From positions 1 through 37,880 of IMG/VR virus record IMGVR_UViG_3300028536_000025: a stretch of 37,880 bases of DNA. The stretch is one strand, 5' to 3'. Made by a program: the position numbers and the translations under genes. Under the pieces are notes generated by a model. It was not told where the DNA came from, did not search any database, and saw nothing but the letters and a program-made list of their open reading frames with translations. Below are positions 29,607-37,880 of the stretch, one piece after another. Numbering within the stretch: position 1 is the stretch's first letter; the number at the start of each line of letters is the position of its first letter. Origin of the DNA: a virus.

Positions 29607-30137
29607 ATGGTGCGCCAAGGCTATGCGGATACCTTCGGGTTGCTGATGGAATTGGCGAATCCTGCGCTGTGGGATACGTTGCCGATGCGTACTCAAGGGG
29701 GATCGCCGCACCGCGAACTCTCCGACATTTGGGTGCGCTACAACCCGATTGAGCGATTCGATGGGGATATTGAGAAATTCAATGCCCAGCATGTCGCTGA
29801 ATGGTATCCGGTGGTGCGCGCGATCCCGACTGCAAAAGCATTGAGCGAGCGCATTGCGGAGGATTTCGACAGTGAGCTAGGGGGGGTGCTCGTGACCAAA
29901 ATACCAGCCGGCAAGACCTGTTATCCGCATGTCGATCATGGCTGGCACGCGCACCATTATGAGAAGCTGGCTCTCCAGGTCAAAGGCCACCCAGCTCAGC
30001 GATTCCATGTTGAAGATGATGAATTGACTACCGTCGATGGTGATTTATTCACATTCGATAATTCCAAAGTGCATTGGGTCACGAATGAAAGCTCAGAAGA
30101 TCGTATTACGATGATCGTTTGTGTGAGGCATCACTAA
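29607..30137 (+). CDS. 2-oxoglutarate/Fe(II) oxygenase, Asp/Asn beta-hydroxylase-like
   Basis: 176 residues from ATG 29607, one base after the cupin stop. CYPHVDHGWHAHHYEKLALQV holds the HxD pair (H108, D110), GDLFTFDNSKVHWVTN supplies the distal His156, and SEDRITMIV the Arg166 that binds the 2OG carboxylate. This matches aspartyl/asparaginyl beta-hydroxylases (PF05118 type). Those enzymes hydroxylate Asp/Asn side chains of proteins. A virion or host substrate cannot be named. An alternative upstream start would overlap the cupin gene. Confidence 0.75.
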   Translation: MVRQGYADTFGLLMELANPALWDTLPMRTQGGSPHRELSDIWVRYNPIERFDGDIEKFNAQHVAEWYPVVRAIPTAKALSERIAEDFDSELGGVLVTKIPAGKTCYPHVDHGWHAHHYEKLALQVKGHPAQRFHVEDDELTTVDGDLFTFDNSKVHWVTNESSEDRITMIVCVRHH

Positions 30138-31432
30138 TGCCATGGGGCTTCGCAGCGGCGGCCGTAGGAACCATCGCAGGGTCTGTGATTAGTTCGAATG
30201 GCGCACAGTCGGCTGCCGATACGCAGGCACAATCGGCCGCGAATGCGCAGGCTATCTCGCAGCAGCAATATCAGAACACGGTAGCGCAAGAGCAGCCATA
30301 TTTGCAATCGGGCTATGGGGCGCAATCGCAGCTCAATTATCTGATGGGCATCGGAGTTCCGGGGCAAGTCGGATCAAATCAAGGCCAAGGACTGACAAAT
30401 CAAAGTGGTGGTCAGCCTGGTTATGACCCATCGAGCGGTTATACCATCGGTGCGAATGGCACGATTGGACGTCTAATCCCTGGTGGGGGACTCCAACAGG
30501 GAAGCGCCCCAATACAGCAGGGCGCACAATCTCCTCTATCTGCGGCATTATCCTCGCCGGGCTTGCGCAATTCTACCAATTATATTGGTCCACATTCAGG
30601 AATGACCCCTGGTGGAATGGCCAATACACAACCGATTGCCAGCGTCACTCAAGGCCAGTCAGGATCCTCGCCAAGCAATTCTCAGGGAATAAGTAATTTT
30701 CCATCGACCGCCATTTCTAGTCCAGCGGGGGGTTATGGATCACTGCTTTCGCCATTCACGGCCGATACGTTCAAGCAATACTCACCCGCCTATCAATTCC
30801 AATTGCAGCAGGGCCAACAAGGCGTATTGAATGCGGATAGCTCAGGCCAAGGCGCACTCTCCGGAGCCGCGCAGAAAGACTTGATAAATTATAACCAGGG
30901 GCTGGCCAATACCTCATTCAATAATGCCTTTAATCAATATCAGACACAGCAGGGCAATATCTATAGTCGTCTCTCAGGCATTGCTAATCAGGGTCAGAAC
31001 GCGGCGAGCAATACCGGGGCGCAAGGCACGGCACTCGCGGGACAGGCCGCGCAGTCGGCGACCAATGTGGGCTCTGCTCTGGCGGCAGGACAAGTGGGCG
31101 CCGCTAATGCCTGGAGTGGGGCGGCCAGCAGTTTGGGTGGTCTATATGCAGCATATGGCGGTGGGGGGTCACAAGCGCCAGCATTAACATCGAGCCAGTA
31201 TAGTGGCGGCTATGGAGCCACCGGTGGCACCGATTTCATTTCCTCGGACCGCCGCTTAAAGAAGAATATCCGCCGTATCGGCAGTACCGAAGGTGGTCAG
31301 CCTTGGTATGAATTTGAGTACATCGATAAACCTGGATTGCATACGGGCGTCATGGCCGATGAGTCGCCTCCTTCTGCGGTGACTTATGACGCTGATGGTT
31401 ATGCGATGGTCGATTACTCGAGGATCCGCTAG
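30137..31432 (+). CDS. Probable internal/ejection protein with short S74-like C-terminus
   Basis: 431 residues; the ATG overlaps the oxygenase stop (TAATG). The N-terminus is Ala/Gly-rich and hydrophobic (WGFAAAAVGTIAGSVI), followed by a Gln/Ala/Ser-rich helical body, as in podovirus DNA-ejection proteins. The C-terminal 62 residues begin SDRRLKKNIRRIG and contain WYEFEYID and GVMADE, the start and core of peptidase-S74-type intramolecular chaperone domains (auto-cleavage at the Ser of SDRRLK), but much shorter than a full S74 domain. Ejection role by position; cleavage is a possibility only. Confidence 0.7.
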   Translation: MPWGFAAAAVGTIAGSVISSNGAQSAADTQAQSAANAQAISQQQYQNTVAQEQPYLQSGYGAQSQLNYLMGIGVPGQVGSNQGQGLTNQSGGQPGYDPSSGYTIGANGTIGRLIPGGGLQQGSAPIQQGAQSPLSAALSSPGLRNSTNYIGPHSGMTPGGMANTQPIASVTQGQSGSSPSNSQGISNFPSTAISSPAGGYGSLLSPFTADTFKQYSPAYQFQLQQGQQGVLNADSSGQGALSGAAQKDLINYNQGLANTSFNNAFNQYQTQQGNIYSRLSGIANQGQNAASNTGAQGTALAGQAAQSATNVGSALAAGQVGAANAWSGAASSLGGLYAAYGGGGSQAPALTSSQYSGGYGATGGTDFISSDRRLKKNIRRIGSTEGGQPWYEFEYIDKPGLHTGVMADESPPSAVTYDADGYAMVDYSRIR

Positions 31433-32889
31433 TGCCAGAAATGACCCCAATGGGCAATCAGGTCATCCCGCCGGATCCGCAGAAGGGGATTGGCTTGATG
31501 TCCTCTATTTTGGGCGTGCAGCAGCAGCGCCAGAATTTACAGACCGGCCAGATCCAACAAGCCACAGCACAGGCGGAATCGACGCAAAAACAACAGCAAA
31601 GCAATGAATTGCAAGCTGCTCAAACGCTTGCCAAGAATGGCACGCAAAGTGGTGCGTATACGAACCCGGATGGATCTTTTAATCGTCAGAGAATGGCAGA
31701 TGATATTTCCAAGGTTGCGCCGACTTATGGGCAGTCAATTTCCAATCAGTTGCTTTCCGGAGCGAATGAGGTTGTCAATAATAAACGCGCCTTGCAGGGG
31801 CTTAACCAGGATCAGCAGACGCAATTTTCGGGTGTATTGACGTCTCTTGCGACCAAAAAAGATTTGACCAATACCGATATCATTGATGCCTTCTCGGACG
31901 CCGCCGATATCAATCCATCACCGGAATTTCGCCGCATGTTGATGAGCGGCCTGACGCATATCCCAGCAAACGCATCCTCTCAACAGTTGCAGCAACTGAT
32001 TCAGCAGGTATCGTCCATGACGAGCGGCCAGCAGCAGCAGACGCCTTCAAGCATCGATACCGGTGCTGCCGTTCAGCCTGGCACGACGAATCGTTATAGC
32101 GGCGGATTTACTCCCGCAGGGGCGTCGATTGCTAAACAGTTGGGCCCGAGCATTACGCAAACTCCTGGCGGCCAACTGGCGCGAGTGGGCGGCAATGGTT
32201 CAACGTTGACGCCGTTGCAGACTGCACAAGGAGATCCTGGGGCGTCGCCGCCTGATTTAAATCAGACCACTGCACAAGTGGAAACAGGTCGCGGCTTGGC
32301 TAGAGGTGTTACCGATCGGGTATCTCAGGCGCTGGGACAAGCTAATAATACGATCCAAGCACAGGATGCTCTCAATCGCGCGAGGGCCATTTTAGAATCA
32401 CCCGAATCCCCGAATACCGGAGCCGCTTTTGAGAATACCAAAAATCTGAAAAACGTAATGTCGAGTCTAGGTATCGATACTCAAGGCGCGGACAATATGA
32501 ATAGCCTGGCTAAGAATTTGGCGCGTTTCGAGGGTGCCCGTGCGAGTGCTGCGGGCTTGGGTGGTACCGATGCCGCACGAGAACTTGCGCATAATGGTAG
32601 TCCCAACACGACCGTGGATAACAAAGCTCTTTTGGGCATTGTGCGTCAATCTCTCGCGGCTGAAAAAGTACTTGCTGGATATGCCAAGATCCAATCGCAG
32701 AGCACTGATCCGCAGGCGCTCATTAAAAATGAGAGTGCGTTCCGCAATATTCAGCATCCGATCGAGACGATTGAATACACCATGAGTCGCAATAAGGGTG
32801 AAGCGGAGCAGTATCTAAAAGAGCATGGCTTGACGCATGCGGATATTGCGAAATCAGCGGCGCAACTGAAGCAGTTCGGTATCCTGTAA
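31432..32889 (+). CDS. Probable internal virion/ejection protein
   Basis: 485 residues, GTG start overlapping the previous stop. Gln/Ala/Ser-rich and helical (QQQRQNLQTGQIQQATAQAE), with a flexible middle and a charged helical C-terminus. No enzymatic motif. The size, composition and position between two other such proteins match the P22 gp20/gp7/gp16 ejection set. Its stop overlaps the next ATG (TAATG). Confidence 0.68.
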   Translation: MPEMTPMGNQVIPPDPQKGIGLMSSILGVQQQRQNLQTGQIQQATAQAESTQKQQQSNELQAAQTLAKNGTQSGAYTNPDGSFNRQRMADDISKVAPTYGQSISNQLLSGANEVVNNKRALQGLNQDQQTQFSGVLTSLATKKDLTNTDIIDAFSDAADINPSPEFRRMLMSGLTHIPANASSQQLQQLIQQVSSMTSGQQQQTPSSIDTGAAVQPGTTNRYSGGFTPAGASIAKQLGPSITQTPGGQLARVGGNGSTLTPLQTAQGDPGASPPDLNQTTAQVETGRGLARGVTDRVSQALGQANNTIQAQDALNRARAILESPESPNTGAAFENTKNLKNVMSSLGIDTQGADNMNSLAKNLARFEGARASAAGLGGTDAARELAHNGSPNTTVDNKALLGIVRQSLAAEKVLAGYAKIQSQSTDPQALIKNESAFRNIQHPIETIEYTMSRNKGEAEQYLKEHGLTHADIAKSAAQLKQFGIL

Positions 32890-34508
32890 TGGCCGACTTC
32901 GATCCACTCGCCTATTCTGAAAGCCAGACACAGCCGGCTTCTGTGGCGTTCGATCCAGTCGCTTACTCCGATGCAGTAGTGAAAGACCCGGCCCGTAGAT
33001 CTCCGGAAGCGATGGCGCCAGAAGAAAATGAGCCATCTCTGATGGATCGATATACAGGATTCCAGGAGGCTCAATTAGCCGGCGCAACCGGTGGCGTTGG
33101 ATCATTGGCAGGGGGTCTATCATATCTCGGCGCCTTGGGCACGGGACAGGGCACTGACGCCGCTGAGGCCATACGCCGCAAGGTATCCGATGCATTGACC
33201 TATTCGCCGCGGACGGAACAGGGAAAAAAACAGGCGGCGGCGATGGGCGAAGCATCCAGTTATTTGGGCCAAAAGGGCGGCGAAATCGCGGGCGAGAAGG
33301 TTGCCGATGTAACTGGTAGTCCTGCATTGGGGGCGGCAGCGAATGTCGCTATGAATATTCCGCAGTATTTGATGGGTTTCAAGGGCGGTAAAGCGGCTTT
33401 GGGTGAAGCGCCTGAAGCACCTCCGCGCGTGCCCACTGAACAAGAAGTCACGCTCAAGAAAGCTCAAGATTTGGGTTATACGGTTCCACCTGCAACCACC
33501 AATCCCAGTTTGGTTAATCGCGGGATCGAGGGAGTTGCCGGGAAAGCCTCGGTTGCCCAGGCTGCTTCGATCAAGAATCAGAGCGTCACCAATGGGCTTG
33601 TGCGCCAGGAGTTGGGCTTGCCGGAAGGGGCGGAACTCTCCCATGAAACGATGGATCGGTATCGCACCCAGCAGTCGGGTGCCTATGAGGCGGTCAAAAC
33701 GGTCCACGATATCAAATTTGGACCGGAGTATGTCAAGGAATTGAATGCGCTCACGAAGACTTCGGACAAGATCACCACTGATTTACCGAATTACAAGAGC
33801 ACGGGCGCTGAAAAGGTGCAGGGTTTGGTGGATTCGCTGAAACCCCCGAATGGCACCATGACTGGAGAGACCGCAGTGGAGCTTTCCAAAAGCTTGCGTT
33901 CTGAGGCATCTGCCTACGATAACTCGGCCAATCGCACTGGGGATCCGCATGACCGGGCGCTCTCTCGAGCCTATCGAGGATCTGCCGCCGCAGTAGAGAA
34001 CGCGATTCAATCTCACTTAGAATCGATCGGCAAACCAGAATTGGCGGAAAATTGGGATATCGCTCGCCGCAATATCGCTAAAAGCTATAGCGTGCAAAGC
34101 GCATTGGATGGCGCGGGTAATGTGGATGCCGGAAAACTTGGCAAGCAACTCATCAAGGGCAAACCCCTTTCGGGGAATCTTGAAGCTGCAGCCGATTTCG
34201 CGAATGCGTTTCCCAAGGCTTCAAAGGTGGGTGCTGGCAAAGAAAGTATGCCGGGGATGTCTCCTTTGGATATTGCCGCCGGCACGGGAGCTGCGCTCGG
34301 AATTGGCTCCATATCCCATGCGGCAGTCCCCTCGATTCTAGGTGGAATCGCTTACCCTGCAGCAAGGATGGGGGCAAGGGCTTTTGCAACCAGTAAGATT
34401 GGCCAGAGGTTGGCAAGTCCAATGGGACCTGCCTCACCGGGATCTATTGCCAGACCGCTCAGCAGAGCAGCGCTCGCTGGGCTGCCTGATGATCAGGCAA
34501 ACCCTTAG
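32889..34508 (+). CDS. Probable ejection protein with amphipathic/hydrophobic ends
   Basis: 539 residues. N-terminus with a repeated F-DP-(L/V)-A-Y-S motif (FDPLAYSES, FDPVAYSDA), then Gly/Ala-rich segments with membrane-active pattern (AGATGGVGSLAGGLSYLG), a helical middle, and a Gly/Ala-rich hydrophobic part near 440-490 (IAAGTGAALGIGSISHAAVPSILGG). This suits a protein that passes into the host envelope with the DNA. It ends in a 4-bp overlap with the convergent membrane-peptide gene. Confidence 0.68.
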   Translation: MADFDPLAYSESQTQPASVAFDPVAYSDAVVKDPARRSPEAMAPEENEPSLMDRYTGFQEAQLAGATGGVGSLAGGLSYLGALGTGQGTDAAEAIRRKVSDALTYSPRTEQGKKQAAAMGEASSYLGQKGGEIAGEKVADVTGSPALGAAANVAMNIPQYLMGFKGGKAALGEAPEAPPRVPTEQEVTLKKAQDLGYTVPPATTNPSLVNRGIEGVAGKASVAQAASIKNQSVTNGLVRQELGLPEGAELSHETMDRYRTQQSGAYEAVKTVHDIKFGPEYVKELNALTKTSDKITTDLPNYKSTGAEKVQGLVDSLKPPNGTMTGETAVELSKSLRSEASAYDNSANRTGDPHDRALSRAYRGSAAAVENAIQSHLESIGKPELAENWDIARRNIAKSYSVQSALDGAGNVDAGKLGKQLIKGKPLSGNLEAAADFANAFPKASKVGAGKESMPGMSPLDIAAGTGAALGIGSISHAAVPSILGGIAYPAARMGARAFATSKIGQRLASPMGPASPGSIARPLSRAALAGLPDDQANP

Positions 34509-34648
34509 GGCTCAAGCATATAAGCCCATGTTTTACTTAAGACCCATATGACGCCAAACGATATCAGAGTGATTGCCATGGAGCCGGCGAACCCTGCGCC
34601 TAAAAAGAGCAGCAGGAAGAAAATAGTAGTCGAAGCCCATATTGTCAT
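34505..34648 (-). CDS. 47-residue two-helix membrane peptide (holin candidate)
   Basis: ATG 34648 with AGGAG 10 bases upstream. Two hydrophobic segments, TIFFLLLFLGAGFAGSM and ITLISFGVIWVLSKTW, separated by a tiny polar break, and a short acidic end. The size and two-span topology suit a small holin or antiholin, but no endolysin is next to it. Read from the strand opposite to all late genes around it, with the lipoprotein gene 10 bp upstream. Confidence 0.55.
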   Translation of the reverse strand: MTIWASTTIFFLLLFLGAGFAGSMAITLISFGVIWVLSKTWAYMLEP

Positions 34649-34658
34649 GTTGCTTCTC

Positions 34659-34859
34659 CTATTGGCACATCGCTGGATTCGCGCAGTTCACCGGCTGAAT
34701 CGTAGCCGATCCGTGCGGCGAGATGCGGTTATCATGCTGGGTGCTCGCGGCGATCGAGCCTGCGATAAAGGCGACTGCGAAAGACGTGGCGTAGGGGTGC
34801 TCTTGAATGGTGGCGCAACCGCTCATGGATATGAGCGCGAGCAGAGTAATGGTTTTCAT
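34659..34859 (-). CDS. Small lipoprotein
   Basis: 66 residues from ATG 34859, GAGGA upstream at good spacing. MKTITLLALISMSGC is a type II signal with the lipobox MSGC, and the mature part has a further hydrophobic stretch (ATSFAVAFIAGSIAAS) and two more Cys near the end. It is exported to the outer or inner membrane. Together with the next gene it forms a two-gene leftward unit; roles in lysis or superinfection exclusion are possible. Confidence 0.65.
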   Translation of the reverse strand: MKTITLLALISMSGCATIQEHPYATSFAVAFIAGSIAASTQHDNRISPHGSATIQPVNCANPAMCQ

Positions 34860-34942
34860 GTGATTCCTCGAGTTCCGGTAATGTCCCGTGAGCGGCATCA
34901 TGCGTCATGTCATGGATCATTGACTAGTGCTGGTTCACAGAA

Positions 34943-36145
34943 ATGACCGCCGCCTCACTTCTGCAACCCTTATGTTTTCGGGAATTTGACAATAATGGTG
35001 TGCCGCTAGCCTTTGGCACCGTGCAAAGCTATCAAGCGGGTACTGTGACGCCAGTCGCGACCTATTCAGACCCCGGCGCGGTCACGCCCAATTTAAATCC
35101 GTTGACGCTCAACAATCGTGGTGAGGCACAAATCTATGTGACTCCGAACGTCAACTACAAATTTGTGGTGAACGATCGGGCAGGGAATCAGATTCGCGTC
35201 ACGGACAACGTGCAGCAATCGCAATTGCTCACGCTCTATGCGGGTGTCGATTCTGGATCAACCAATGCGTATATAGTGAGTTTTGCAGCCAATTTCTCAG
35301 CCTATGCCGATGGGATAGTTCTGTATTTTATTCCATCCCATTCCAATACCGGCCCATCAACGATCAATGTGAACGGGTTGGGCGTCATCAGCCTCATCAA
35401 TCAAAGCGGCACCCCGCTTTCCGCCAATGAGCTACTTGCCAATCAAGTGGCCACCATCATGTACAAAGGTGGTTCCTTCTTGCTCATTCAAGGATCGCAG
35501 CAAGGAATTGTCTCTTACGGCGGCGCAGATACGGGGGCAGTCAATGCTTACGTGGTTGCGCTAACGAATCAGTATTTTGGCTATGTCACTGGGAATGTAT
35601 TATTTTTTATTCCCACCAATACAAACACCGGCCCCAGCACGATCAATGTCAAAGGCTTGGGAGCGCAGAGTATTTTGCTTCAAGGCAGCGGTGCATTGAG
35701 TGGGGGCGAGATGATAGGCGGCCTGCTGTATGAGCTTATCTATACGGGCAGCTATTTCGTTTTGATTAATCCCAGCCCGTTATCGGGATCATTTGTAGTC
35801 ACTGCCGATGGAATGACTACTTCCCCCACAATGACGATTTATTATGCCTTAGGACCTGGTCCTGTCGTTACATTGAGCTGGGGTGGAGTGTCAGGCACAT
35901 CGAATGCGACGAGTTTTGGTCTAGTCGGATTTGCGAACGGCCTACAAGGCGCTACACATACAATCCAATCGCCGTTGTTGGCAGCTACGGATAACAGTGT
36001 TTCGAACGCTGCCTGCTATTGGACGATACCCAATCAAATTGGTGGAAGTCGAGTCATTCTCACGCAGAACACGGCCACAGGTCTGTGGACGGCTGCAGGA
36101 ACAAAATCATTATCGGCTGGTAGTTTCAGCTATCGTTTGTCATGA
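34943..36145 (+). CDS. Tailspike/fibre-type protein with internal duplication
   Basis: 400 residues. Residues 10-92 are a phage tailspike N-terminal anchor (FREFDNNGVPLAFGTVQSYQ, YSDPGAVTPNLNPLTLNNRGE, YKFVVNDRAGN). Two copies of an 85-residue beta module follow (about 99-183 and 192-277): NAYIVSFA / NAYVVALT, FIPSHSNTGPSTINV / FIPTNTNTGPSTINV, IMYKGGSFLLI / LIYTGSYFVLI. The C-terminal 120 residues are beta-rich. It has no catalytic motif; it probably binds the host surface or is a structural fibre. The stop overlaps the next ATG. Confidence 0.78.
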   Translation: MTAASLLQPLCFREFDNNGVPLAFGTVQSYQAGTVTPVATYSDPGAVTPNLNPLTLNNRGEAQIYVTPNVNYKFVVNDRAGNQIRVTDNVQQSQLLTLYAGVDSGSTNAYIVSFAANFSAYADGIVLYFIPSHSNTGPSTINVNGLGVISLINQSGTPLSANELLANQVATIMYKGGSFLLIQGSQQGIVSYGGADTGAVNAYVVALTNQYFGYVTGNVLFFIPTNTNTGPSTINVKGLGAQSILLQGSGALSGGEMIGGLLYELIYTGSYFVLINPSPLSGSFVVTADGMTTSPTMTIYYALGPGPVVTLSWGGVSGTSNATSFGLVGFANGLQGATHTIQSPLLAATDNSVSNAACYWTIPNQIGGSRVILTQNTATGLWTAAGTKSLSAGSFSYRLS

Positions 36146-37880
36146 CCGCCATTCTCGCACCCCCACTTGTGTTCAAGGGCTTTGATGCCAATGGCGCGCC
36201 GCTCGCCTTCGGCCTTCTAGCAAGTTATATCGCAGGCACCTCGACACCGCAGGCAACTTACGTTGATTCGACTCAGACGGCACCGAATTTAAATCCGGTG
36301 CCGCTCAACAATCGCGGAGAATGTGCGTTATGGCTCGATCCGACTAAAACTTATAAATTCGTTCTGGTCGATCAAGCGGGCAATCAGATTGGCGTGACAG
36401 ATCAGGTTCAAGGATCGCTCACCGCCGCTGCATTGACGGTGCTGTTACCTTCGCTATTGGTACCAATCTTAACGCAAGGCTATATCGGCGCGATTCTCTA
36501 CCCGCAGACCGCGGCGGAAATCGCGGCAGCAGTCATGCCGGTGAATTTTTCGATTGCCTCTCACCTGGCTATCGGGTACGTGCTACCGGAGCGCTATGGT
36601 GGAGCGGGAGATAACTTAACATTAAACGATACCGCTCATAGCAATGCGTTGAAAGTGGCCAATGCGATTGGTGATGGCACTGTTGTCTATGGCGAGAGTA
36701 GCGCCGGAATTTGGAAATTTAACGCTCCCATCACGATTGGTGCGACGGGGCAAGGCCGCCGTGTTGTCGGCGTTGGACGCCCGGAGTTTTCATTCAATGC
36801 GGCGATTGCAAATACACTCGATCTTGTGAACATCAGCGCGAACTTAAGTTCTCTCTATCAGGATCAGCCGCAATTTGACAACATCCAAGTAACCTGCAAT
36901 AGCGGTGGTCGGGACGGGGTTGTTCTTACCGCAGGCAACCGACCGCTCATCCGTAACGTTCGGATCGATTTCGCTGGTCGCGATGCCTATGTTGAATCAA
37001 CAACGGCGCCTAATTGGATTGAGAAGGCCGATGTCGATGTACTCGTGCGCTTTGCCGGCCGACATGGGATCAGGCAGGAGATTCTAGGAGCGGCATCGAG
37101 CAACCCTTTTATCAACGAAGGTAATTATTTCTTTGAATTGCGCGGCTGCTCTGCAATTACTGCGGGTGGCTGCGCGCTGCGCCTCACGGGCGCTGCGGGC
37201 CTAGGGGCTGCCGCCAAGATTGCGGATAATAGCTACCGGACGGTGTTCGATGCGATCTACAACACAAGCAGCCCCATTCCGGCCACCAGTTGCGTAATCC
37301 TCGATACGGTAACCATACAAAATCCCACCTTCACTGTGCCTGCCTGGGAGAACACGGGGACGGGAGGAAATCCCGGCGCAGGGCCTTTGATTAAGGTCAA
37401 TAGTGGTGTGTGGAGCGGCATCAATATTTATGGGGCCAACTGGAATTCATTCTGGGGTGATGGCACTTTAGATGCTGCGATCACGGGCGTGAATCGTCTC
37501 GATTTCTCATTTCCTGCTAAAAATCAATTTGTCGGTACGATGACAATCAAGGGTTCAATTGATAATCAAAATGTGCTTGCTCTTTCCGGTCAGACGACGG
37601 CAAGCACTCAAGCAGATGCCACTATCCTGCGTACAGGAGCGGCGAGTGCAGCGATAGGACAGAACGCAAATTTGCAGGCCGGCAACTCGACCAGCAATAC
37701 ATTTTTCATGATTCAGGAATTCAATGGCGCCATTCAGTTGTGGACCTTTGCGAGCGGTGCGTGGGGAGAGCGCGCGAGAATTCTCCCCACAGGAGGCATT
37801 CAATTATTCGGTCTATCGGGCGTCTTTGGGGTTACGGGTGTCCCGGCTGGGGGCCTCGGCGCAAACGGAGACTCTGCATT
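36142..37880 (+). CDS. Tailspike with shared anchor and beta-helix, cut at the right edge
   Basis: Open from ATG 36142 to the window end (579 codons seen). The N-terminal 85 residues copy the anchor of the preceding protein (FKGFDANGAPLAFGLLASYI, TAPNLNPVPLNNRGEC, YKFVLVDQAGNQIGVTDQV). Then a long repetitive beta region (NISANLSSLYQDQPQFDNI, NRPLIRNVRIDFAGRDAY, LRGCSAITAGGCALRLTG) typical of right-handed beta-helix spikes that cleave or bind surface polysaccharide. The active residues cannot be assigned. The frame is open at 37880; the end lies outside. Confidence 0.82.
   Translation, partial: MTAILAPPLVFKGFDANGAPLAFGLLASYIAGTSTPQATYVDSTQTAPNLNPVPLNNRGECALWLDPTKTYKFVLVDQAGNQIGVTDQVQGSLTAAALTVLLPSLLVPILTQGYIGAILYPQTAAEIAAAVMPVNFSIASHLAIGYVLPERYGGAGDNLTLNDTAHSNALKVANAIGDGTVVYGESSAGIWKFNAPITIGATGQGRRVVGVGRPEFSFNAAIANTLDLVNISANLSSLYQDQPQFDNIQVTCNSGGRDGVVLTAGNRPLIRNVRIDFAGRDAYVESTTAPNWIEKADVDVLVRFAGRHGIRQEILGAASSNPFINEGNYFFELRGCSAITAGGCALRLTGAAGLGAAAKIADNSYRTVFDAIYNTSSPIPATSCVILDTVTIQNPTFTVPAWENTGTGGNPGAGPLIKVNSGVWSGINIYGANWNSFWGDGTLDAAITGVNRLDFSFPAKNQFVGTMTIKGSIDNQNVLALSGQTTASTQADATILRTGAASAAIGQNANLQAGNSTSNTFFMIQEFNGAIQLWTFASGAWGERARILPTGGIQLFGLSGVFGVTGVPAGGLGANGDSA

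Noticed and set aside
1-37880. CRISPR arrays, insertion sequences, tRNA or rRNA genes, and integrase/attachment sites
   Set aside because: No regular spaced repeats, transposase or integrase frames, or cloverleaf-like sequence were seen by eye on either strand; a tRNAscan run would be needed to exclude tRNAs fully.

Overview
This window is a large part of a tailed double-stranded DNA bacteriophage genome. The virion genes form a P22-like (podovirus-type) set: TerS and TerL, portal, scaffold, P22-type coat, gp4-like connector, gp10-like hub, internal ejection proteins and tailspikes. The accessory genes (ERF annealing protein, YqaJ exonuclease, DUF1367, DUF551, J-domain protein, VRR-NUC nuclease) are typical of phages of Pseudomonadota, and Shine-Dalgarno sites are standard; the exact host cannot be read from the sequence. 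No integrase, replicative polymerase, helicase or primase is visible. Both edges cut genes, so part of the genome lies outside the window.

Layout. Positions 1-2385 (+): the end of a probable spanin pair (Rz-like with an Rz1-like frame inside it), a secreted protein, a small Fis-type helix-turn-helix protein and a collagen-like structural protein with a possible GH12-like domain. Positions 2391-11178 (-): one very tight early operon of 28 genes, mostly joined by 4-bp stop/start overlaps. It carries recombination (ERF, YqaJ exonuclease), cytosine methylation, a MazG-like pyrophosphohydrolase and many small Cys-rich proteins. Several members are shorter than 60 codons or start with GTG or TTG. 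Positions 11179-11276: divergent control region. Positions 11277-13668 (+): small HTH regulator, J-domain protein and VRR-NUC nuclease, interrupted by a lone leftward 58-codon gene with its own terminator. Positions 13684-34508 (+): a strong sigma70-type promoter, six small genes with a GroES-like protein among them, then packaging, head, connector, tail and ejection genes. Positions 34505-34859 (-): a leftward pair, a lipoprotein and a two-helix membrane peptide. Positions 34943-37880 (+): two tailspike-type proteins with the same N-terminal anchor, the second cut by the window edge.

How it fits together. The leftward operon probably acts early (DNA recombination, modification, host takeover), under a divergent promoter region next to a Cro-like regulator. 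The rightward late operon builds the capsid, fills it and makes the injection and adsorption machinery. The most unusual features are in the virion genes. A small beta-domain with an IPxGxT(I/V)xS signature appears as an insertion in three consecutive genes (SGNH protein, gp4-like connector, gp10-like hub). A short N-terminal peptide (MPS-V/I-NPGPASA) is shared by two capsid-region proteins. A cupin and an Asp/Asn hydroxylase-like oxygenase sit inside the tail module.
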